Shown: one piece after another, positions 31,608 to 36,819 of the stretch | Layout of the letters: every line of letters starts with the position of its first letter | Position numbering within the stretch: position 1 is the first letter of the stretch | Source of the DNA: JBIQLO01 sp044464175 | Lineage (GTDB): Bacteria > Planctomycetota > Phycisphaerae > Tepidisphaerales > Tepidisphaeraceae | Assembly: GCA_044464175.1 (NCBI GenBank) | Contig: JBIQLO010000006.1 | Location: 1 to 36,819, forward strand | DNA length: 36,819 nucleotides | Direction of reading: 5' to 3' | The notes under the pieces: generated by a model | The model's input: the letters and a program-made list of their open reading frames with translations, nothing else | Told to the model about the DNA's origin: nothing | Databases searched by the model: none | Translations under genes and position numbers: made by a program

Positions 31608-33053
31608 ATGTTTGTGGACCTGCTTTGGAAGATTCTAGCCACCCTCGGGCTGGTTGGATTGAATGGATTTTTCGTGGCGGCGGAATTCGCCGCGGTGAGC
31701 GCACGTCTTAGCCGACTGGAACTGGCGGCCGACTCGAGCTTTCTGGCGCGGCTGGCGATTCGGATCAAACACAAGCTGGATTTGTACCTCTCCAGCTGCC
31801 AGCTCGGCATCACCCTGGCGAGCCTGGGGCTGGGGGCGGTGACGGAGCCGGCGGTCGGGGCGATGGTGGAGCCGTTGCTGCACTGGATCGGCCTGCCGCT
31901 GGCGGATGTCTATGCCGTCTCCTTCATCATCGCCCTGTCGATCAGCACCTCCCTGCACGTGGTGGTGGGTGAGGTGGCGCCCAAGAACTGGGCGATCTAC
32001 CATCCCGACAAGCTGCTGCCGGTGCTGGCTTTGCCGTTTGTCGTCTTCACCTATGTCTTTTATCCGGTGATCTGGATTCTGAACACGGCCAGCAACGGGC
32101 TGCTGAAGCTGGTGCGGATCGAGACCGGGGACACGGCGCACGGGCTGCCGCACACGGAGGAGGAGCTCAAGGCGCTTCTGTCGCAGGCGGTGGCGCACGG
32201 GACCATTGCCAAGGGGCATCAGCACCTGCTGACCAGCGCGTTCGATTTCGCCGAACTCAAGGCGCGGCAGATCATGATCCCCCGCACGAGCATGGATTAC
32301 CTGCTGATCGACCAGCCGATCGGCCAGACGTTGCGGATCGTGCAAAAAAGCAACTACACTCGGCTGCCGCTATGCGATGGAGACATCGACCACGTGGTGG
32401 GCATGGTCCACATGAAGGACCTGTTCAACCATCTGAAGCTGGTGCCGGGCAAGCTGCGGTTTGCCGACCAGAACACACCGGAAGGGGAGGCCATCGCCAT
32501 CGCCGACGGGCAGCCCGGTTCCAAGGTGCACGTCATCGGGGCCGGCGACATCGACCTGCGCCAGATCAAGCGGGATGTGCTGTTCGTGCCGGAGACGACG
32601 CCGGTGGCACGGCTGCTGCGGCAGTTTCAGGCCGGGCAGTCGCACATGGCGATTATCGTGGATGAATACGGGGCGACACTGGGGCTGGTGACGCTGGAGG
32701 ATGTGCTGGAGGAGATTGTGGGGGACATCGCCGACGAGTTCGACCCGATCTCTCCGGCCGACTTCGTGCGGGAGGGGAACACGGTGCGGGTCAACGGGCT
32801 CTTTCCCCTGCATGAACTGCTGGAGCGGCTGAACCTGCGTGAACTGGAGATTGATGGAGACGTGACGACGGTGGGGGGGTATGTCGTCCAGCAGCTCAAC
32901 CGCTGGCCACGCGTCAGCGACTGCGTGCGGCTGGGGGAGTTTGAGGTGCGGGTCCTGTCGGTGCAGAAAAACCGGGTGGGGCAGGCGCTGATCGTGCCGG
33001 GGGCGGAGGTGGACAAGAAGGTTGCGGAGCCTCAGACGCAGGACGAGATGTGA
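31608..33053 (+). CDS. CNNM/HlyC/CorC family membrane protein (DUF21-CBS-CorC_HlyC)
   Basis: 481 residues from the ATG at 31608. Order: N-terminal DUF21/CNNM helices (about 1-170, 'GLNGFFVAAEFAAV', 'GEVAPKNWAIYHP'), a linker, two CBS repeats (about 205-350: R-Q-I-M-I-P-R-T-S and 'MAIIVDEYGATLGLVTLEDV', E-E-I-V-G-D-I), then the C-terminal transporter-associated domain (about 365-455, 'VRVNGLFPLHELLERLNL', 'VTTVGGYVVQQLNRWP'). The family includes magnesium/cobalt-efflux-related proteins and so-called hemolysins. Ion specificity is not decided by sequence. It is followed by a long inverted repeat and a GH15 gene. Confidence 0.93.
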   Translation: MFVDLLWKILATLGLVGLNGFFVAAEFAAVSARLSRLELAADSSFLARLAIRIKHKLDLYLSSCQLGITLASLGLGAVTEPAVGAMVEPLLHWIGLPLADVYAVSFIIALSISTSLHVVVGEVAPKNWAIYHPDKLLPVLALPFVVFTYVFYPVIWILNTASNGLLKLVRIETGDTAHGLPHTEEELKALLSQAVAHGTIAKGHQHLLTSAFDFAELKARQIMIPRTSMDYLLIDQPIGQTLRIVQKSNYTRLPLCDGDIDHVVGMVHMKDLFNHLKLVPGKLRFADQNTPEGEAIAIADGQPGSKVHVIGAGDIDLRQIKRDVLFVPETTPVARLLRQFQAGQSHMAIIVDEYGATLGLVTLEDVLEEIVGDIADEFDPISPADFVREGNTVRVNGLFPLHELLERLNLRELEIDGDVTTVGGYVVQQLNRWPRVSDCVRLGEFEVRVLSVQKNRVGQALIVPGAEVDKKVAEPQTQDEM

Positions 33054-33059
33054 ATTAAG

Positions 33060-33133
33060 AATGATGAATTAAGAATTACGAATGTTGGGTGAAGTTGCGG
33101 AAATTCATCATTCGTCATTCTTACTTCATCATT
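33060..33133. repeat. Long imperfect inverted repeat (25-bp arms)
   Basis: The arm 33060-33084 (ending in TTACGAATG) matches the complement of 33109-33133 in 23 of 25 positions, around a 24-base loop. It is AT-rich against GC-rich flanks. It lies seven bases after the CorC-type stop and about 55 before the GH15 start, so it could end transcription of the first gene. Confidence 0.85.
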
Positions 33134-33189
33134 TTCTCCCTTGCCCTGCCATCGCTTTGGCCGTCAAAATCCTGGGGAAGGAGGTTCCT

Positions 33190-35661
33190 ATGGGTGCATC
33201 CCAGGCGCCGGGCCGGCCGGGTGGAGCGCCGCATTGGAGTTCCAGCGCCAAGGATGGAGTGGGATGCGCGGTGGGGTCGGCGGCGCGGTGCGCATTTACC
33301 CTCGGGCGGGGGATTCTCAACGAAATCTATTATCCCCGGCTGGATCGGGCCAACACGCGGGACATGGGATTTCTGGTCGTGGCGCCGGGGCGGGGGGGCT
33401 TCTTTTCCGAGGAGCAGCACGATGCGGAACATGAGATCCGCCAGCCGGAGTCGGGGGTGCCGCTGTATGAGGTGGTCTCCACGGACCGCCAGAGCCGGTA
33501 TCGGATTGAAAAATGCTTTTTGACCGATCCGGACCGGGATGTGGTGCTGCAGTGGACGAAATTCCGCGTTTCGGGTTCACAGGAGGGCGCGCCGCACTCC
33601 GGATCCCGCACCCCCAGACCCGCACTCTACGTTCTGCTCACGCCCCACGTCAACAATCGGGGTAGGGACAACGTCGGGTGGCTGGGAGATTACAAGGGGT
33701 GGCCGATGCTCTTTGCCCAGCGGGGGGACATCGCGCTGGCGCTGGCCTGCTCGCGGCCGTTCTTGAAGCGGAGCGTGGGGTTTTCGGGGGTGAGCGATGG
33801 GTGGCAGGACCTGAAGCGACACGGGCGGATGGAATGGGAATACCAGCGGGCGGACGGGGGGTATGTGGCGCTGACCGGGCAGATCGATTTAAGCCAGTCC
33901 GATGAATTCATCCTGGCGGTGGGGTTCGGGCACAACTCGGCCGAGGCGGGGCAGCGCGTGGTTTATAGCCTCAACGATGGATTTGATGAGGCGAAGCGGC
34001 GGTATGTGGCCCGGTGGCGGCAGTGGCAGGAGGGGGTGGAAGGTTCAGGGTCGGGGGGTGAACATTCAGGAGGAACAAATCCGAAACCTTCGGAACCCGA
34101 TCAATATCGCATAAGCACCATGGTGCTGCGCGTCCATGAATCGCAGAACTTTCCCGGGGGGACGATCGCCAGCTTGTCGATTCCGTGGGGGCAGACCAAA
34201 GGAGATGAGCAGCGGGTGGGGTATCACCTGGGAGGATACCACCTGATTTGGACGCGGGACATGTGCGAAGCGCTGGGGGCACTGATGGCGGCCGGGGCGA
34301 AGGAGGCGGCCTGCCGGGGGCTGGCGTACCTGCGGGCGACGCAGGAGGCGGATGGGCATTGGCCGCAGGTGATGTGGATGGATGGCTCGGCCAGCCGGGA
34401 GGGGATCCAGATGGACGAGACCGCGCTACCGCTTCTGCTGCTCGACCTGGCATACCGCAACGGAATCCTCTCAGGCGGGGAACTGAGGGGGTATCGCACG
34501 ATGCTGCGACGGGCGGCGGGGTATCTGGTTCGGCGCGGGCCCAGCACACCTCAGGACCGGTGGGAGAACTCGCCGGGGTTTTCCTCGTTCACACTGGGGA
34601 CGGAAGTGGCGGCAATGGTGACGGCGGCGGACTATGCCGAGCATGGGGGGCACACGCAACTGGGAACCTATCTGCGCCAGACGGCCGACCTGTGGAACGC
34701 CTGCATCGAACCGTGGACCTATGTGCGGGGGACGAAGCGGGCCAGGGAATGCGGCGTGGACGGATACTACGTGCGCATCATCCCGCCGGAGATGGGGGGC
34801 GCGCTGGTGCCGGATGGGAATGGATATAACCGGCAATTGAGCCAGAGCGGGCATCCGGCGGCCGAGGTGGTGAGCCCCGATGTGCTGGCACTGGTGCGGT
34901 TTGGATTGCGCTCCCCGGACGATCCGCGGATTCTCAATACCCTCAAGGCGATCGATGTCTCGTTGAAGACCCAGACGCCGGTGGGGCCGGGGTGGCATCG
35001 GTACAACTGGGACAATTACGGGGAGACGGATGATGGAGGTCCTTTTATCTGTCGCGACTGCGGCGGGCACGGGCGGCTTTGGCCGCTGCTGACGGGGGAG
35101 CGGGCGCATTATGAGCTGGCGGCGGGGCATGTGGAGGAAGCCAGGCGACTGAGAAAGACGATGGCGGGATTTGCCGGCGATGGGGGTTTGCTGCCGGAGC
35201 AGGTGTGGGACAGTGCGGACTTGCCGCAATGCGGGTTGTACCTGGGCCGGCCGACGGGATCGGCCATGCCGCTGGTCTGGGCGCACGCGGAGTATGTGAA
35301 ACTCTGCCGGTCGCTGGCGGAGGAAAAGGTCTATGACCTGCCCGAAACGGCCCTCAAACGGTACGTGGCCGATGCGCCGCCGAAGGTGACGCATGCGGCC
35401 TGGCGGTTTGGCCACCCGTTTGAGGCGATGCCCCGCGGATTGACCCTGCGCCTGGAGGTGCATGATGCGGCCACGGTGCATTACAGCTTCGATGACTGGA
35501 AAACAGTGCGAGAGGTCCAGACGTGGGATACACAGATCGGGCTGCACGTGGTAGACCTGCCCAGCGAAACGCTGAAGGCGGGGTCGCGCGTGGTTTTTAC
35601 GTTCCACTGGACCGCGGCGGGCAAGTGGGAAGAAAGGGACTTCGCGGTGGAAATAAAGTAG
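33190..35661 (+). CDS. GH15 glucoamylase/glucodextranase-like glucan hydrolase
   Basis: 823 residues; the ATG at 33190 is fixed by a strong AAGGAGG five bases upstream. N-terminal beta-sandwich (about 1-280, 'GILNEIYYPRLDRANTRDMG'), then the (alpha/alpha)6 GH15 domain (about 300-720) with 'HLIWTRDMCEALGALMAAG', 'DGHWPQVMWMDGSASREG', acid candidate Glu459 in R-W-E-N-S-P-G-F-S and base candidate Glu670 in L-P-E-Q-V-W-D. A C-terminal beta-sandwich (about 720-823, 'RLEVHDAATVHYSFDDWKTV') resembles glucodextranase accessory domains. It releases glucose from alpha-glucans or dextrans. No signal peptide is seen, so it is perhaps cytoplasmic and used on stored glucan. Confidence 0.92.
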   Translation: MGASQAPGRPGGAPHWSSSAKDGVGCAVGSAARCAFTLGRGILNEIYYPRLDRANTRDMGFLVVAPGRGGFFSEEQHDAEHEIRQPESGVPLYEVVSTDRQSRYRIEKCFLTDPDRDVVLQWTKFRVSGSQEGAPHSGSRTPRPALYVLLTPHVNNRGRDNVGWLGDYKGWPMLFAQRGDIALALACSRPFLKRSVGFSGVSDGWQDLKRHGRMEWEYQRADGGYVALTGQIDLSQSDEFILAVGFGHNSAEAGQRVVYSLNDGFDEAKRRYVARWRQWQEGVEGSGSGGEHSGGTNPKPSEPDQYRISTMVLRVHESQNFPGGTIASLSIPWGQTKGDEQRVGYHLGGYHLIWTRDMCEALGALMAAGAKEAACRGLAYLRATQEADGHWPQVMWMDGSASREGIQMDETALPLLLLDLAYRNGILSGGELRGYRTMLRRAAGYLVRRGPSTPQDRWENSPGFSSFTLGTEVAAMVTAADYAEHGGHTQLGTYLRQTADLWNACIEPWTYVRGTKRARECGVDGYYVRIIPPEMGGALVPDGNGYNRQLSQSGHPAAEVVSPDVLALVRFGLRSPDDPRILNTLKAIDVSLKTQTPVGPGWHRYNWDNYGETDDGGPFICRDCGGHGRLWPLLTGERAHYELAAGHVEEARRLRKTMAGFAGDGGLLPEQVWDSADLPQCGLYLGRPTGSAMPLVWAHAEYVKLCRSLAEEKVYDLPETALKRYVADAPPKVTHAAWRFGHPFEAMPRGLTLRLEVHDAATVHYSFDDWKTVREVQTWDTQIGLHVVDLPSETLKAGSRVVFTFHWTAAGKWEERDFAVEIK

Positions 35662-35717
35662 CGATCGGCCCGCCGATGCGAATCCTGAGCGAAGATCTCC
35701 GGCACAGCCACGCCAAT

Positions 35718-36819
35718 TTAATGCGGCATCGGGAACTTCGTGCAGAAGTCGACGACTTCCTGGCGGATTTTGGCCAGGGCGTCGGGGTTGGCCCGGGACT
35801 GGAGGGCGCGGTCGATGAAGCCGGCGACGGTGGTCAGGTCGGCCTCCTTGAGGCCGCGGGTGGTCAGGGCGGGGGTGCCCAGGCGGATGCCGCTGGTGAG
35901 CTTTGGCGGGCGGGGGTCATTGGGGATGCCGTTTTTATTGGAGATGATGCCGGCCGCTTCGAGCGCTTTTTCGGCATCGGCGCCGGTCAACTCGGCATCG
36001 CGGGGGCGCAGGTCCACGAGCATCAGGTGATTGTCGGTGCCGCCGCTGGTGAGGCGGTAGCCGAGTTTCATCAGCGCCTCGGCCAGCGCCTTGGAGTTTT
36101 TAACGACCTGGTGGGCGTAGGTCTTGAAGGCGGGTTGGAGATTTTCGTTAAAGGCGACGGCCTTGGCGGCGATGATGTGCATGAGGGGCCCGCCCTGGAG
36201 GCCGGGGAAGACCGAGCGATTGATTGATTTGGCCAGGGCCTCGTCGTTGGTCATGATCAGGCCGCCGCGCGGGCCGCGGAGGGTTTTGTGGGTGGTGGTG
36301 GTGACCACGTGGGCGTGGGGGAAGGGGGAGGGATGGGCGCCACCGACGACCAGCCCGGCGATGTGGGCGATGTCGGCCATGAGATACGCGCCGACTTCAT
36401 CGGCGATCTGGCGGAACTTGGCGAAGTCGATGGTGCGGGGATAGGCGCTGTAGCCGCAGAGGATCATTTTGGGCTTGAGTTCATGCGCCTTGGCGCGGAC
36501 GGAATCGAAGTCGATGGTTTCGGTTTTGGGGTCCAGCTCGTAGTGGGCCGGCTGGTAGAAGATGGCGCTGGTGTTGAGCTTCATGCCATGGGAGAGATGG
36601 CCGCCGGAGGCGAGATTGAGGCTGATGAAGCGGTCGCCCGGCTGCATCATGGCCATGAAGGCGGCGAGGTTGGCGTTGGCGCCGCTGTGCGGCTGGACGT
36701 TGGCGAAGTTGCAGTTGAAAAGCTTCTTGGCGCGGTCGATGGCAAGCGTTTCAATTTCATCATAGTACTTGCACCCGCCGTAATAGCGGGCATTGGGATA
36801 CCCCTCGGCGTACTTGTTG
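35718..36819 (-). CDS. glyA: Serine hydroxymethyltransferase (N-terminus beyond right window edge)
   Basis: About 367 C-terminal residues are seen; the frame is open to the window end. Features: N-A-R-Y-Y-G-G-C, V-Q-P-H-S-G-A-N-A-N near the visible start, 'GDRFISLNLASGGHLSHG', H-I-A-G-L-V-V-G-G, the PLP Lys in 'VTTTTHKTLRGPRGG', and 'SGGTDNHLMLVDLRP'. It interconverts serine and glycine with tetrahydrofolate. The visible part matches the family throughout, with no gap or odd residue. It is convergent with the GH15 gene, 56 bases apart. Confidence 0.95.
   Translation of the reverse strand, partial: NKYAEGYPNARYYGGCKYYDEIETLAIDRAKKLFNCNFANVQPHSGANANLAAFMAMMQPGDRFISLNLASGGHLSHGMKLNTSAIFYQPAHYELDPKTETIDFDSVRAKAHELKPKMILCGYSAYPRTIDFAKFRQIADEVGAYLMADIAHIAGLVVGGAHPSPFPHAHVVTTTTHKTLRGPRGGLIMTNDEALAKSINRSVFPGLQGGPLMHIIAAKAVAFNENLQPAFKTYAHQVVKNSKALAEALMKLGYRLTSGGTDNHLMLVDLRPRDAELTGADAEKALEAAGIISNKNGIPNDPRPPKLTSGIRLGTPALTTRGLKEADLTTVAGFIDRALQSRANPDALAKIRQEVVDFCTKFPMPH

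Noticed and set aside
33082..33189. A longer N-terminus for the GH15 protein
   Set aside because: It would be translated from the inverted repeat; the AAGGAGG five bases before ATG 33190 decides.

Overview
The window is a piece of a high-GC bacterial chromosome, most likely from the Planctomycetota, perhaps a Phycisphaerae-like lineage. That assignment is an inference. It rests on the GC-rich codon usage, short scattered operons, loosely packed intergenic DNA rich in small palindromes, and the mix of Gfo/Idh/MocA, LamG-like, GH15 and unusual sensor and fusion proteins. No rRNA, phage, transposase or CRISPR array is visible. One tRNA gene (Arg, CCU anticodon) is present.

Layout. 1-5 kb: the 3' end of a LamG-type protein, a PLP cysteine desulfurase of the 'HCAPLAH' type, a tiny exported protein and a polysaccharide flippase. 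5-9 kb: an A-type Fe-S carrier divergent from a pterin carbinolamine dehydratase, a glycerophosphodiesterase overlapping a glycerol-1-phosphate dehydrogenase, and a tandem pair of duplicated small membrane proteins. 9-13.3 kb (minus strand): a heme-motif histidine kinase, an AI-2E/PerM-type transporter with a B12-binding-like tail, and a secreted protein. 13.3-16 kb: a loose region with strong hairpins, a small ORF interrupted by a stop, and unrecognised membrane proteins. 16-20 kb: gpsA, then a two-gene unit made of a ParA-type ATPase fused to a CBM48 glycogen-binding domain and a partner that looks like a ParA/MinD relative without a Walker A motif. 20-25 kb: a YtxH-like double-anchor protein, gltX with an altered HIGH motif, tRNA-Arg, ilvC and a galU-like gene. 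25-31.4 kb: a site-2 protease with CBS domains, a DUF6115-like membrane coiled-coil protein, a GT2 glycosyltransferase, and a 1039-residue Gfo/Idh/MocA-GT-GT fusion. 31.6-36.8 kb: a CNNM/CorC-type protein, a GH15 glucoamylase-like enzyme and glyA, cut by the window edge.

Themes. Carbohydrate and envelope polymer metabolism recurs (flippase, GT2, the MocA-GT-GT fusion, GalU, GH15, CBM48). Glycerol-phosphate metabolism of both stereochemistries is present: G1P dehydrogenase at 6.6 kb and G3P dehydrogenase GpsA at 16 kb. The best candidates for undescribed biology are the ParA-CBM48 fusion with its P-loop-less partner, and the MocA-GT-GT fusion whose two glycosyltransferase modules both carry an E-D-H triad where a D-x-D is expected. 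Several reading-frame oddities (an in-frame TAA at 13848, a CTT-TGA at 14460, a 122-bp convergent coding overlap) and a family of GTAG-headed palindromes are reported separately.
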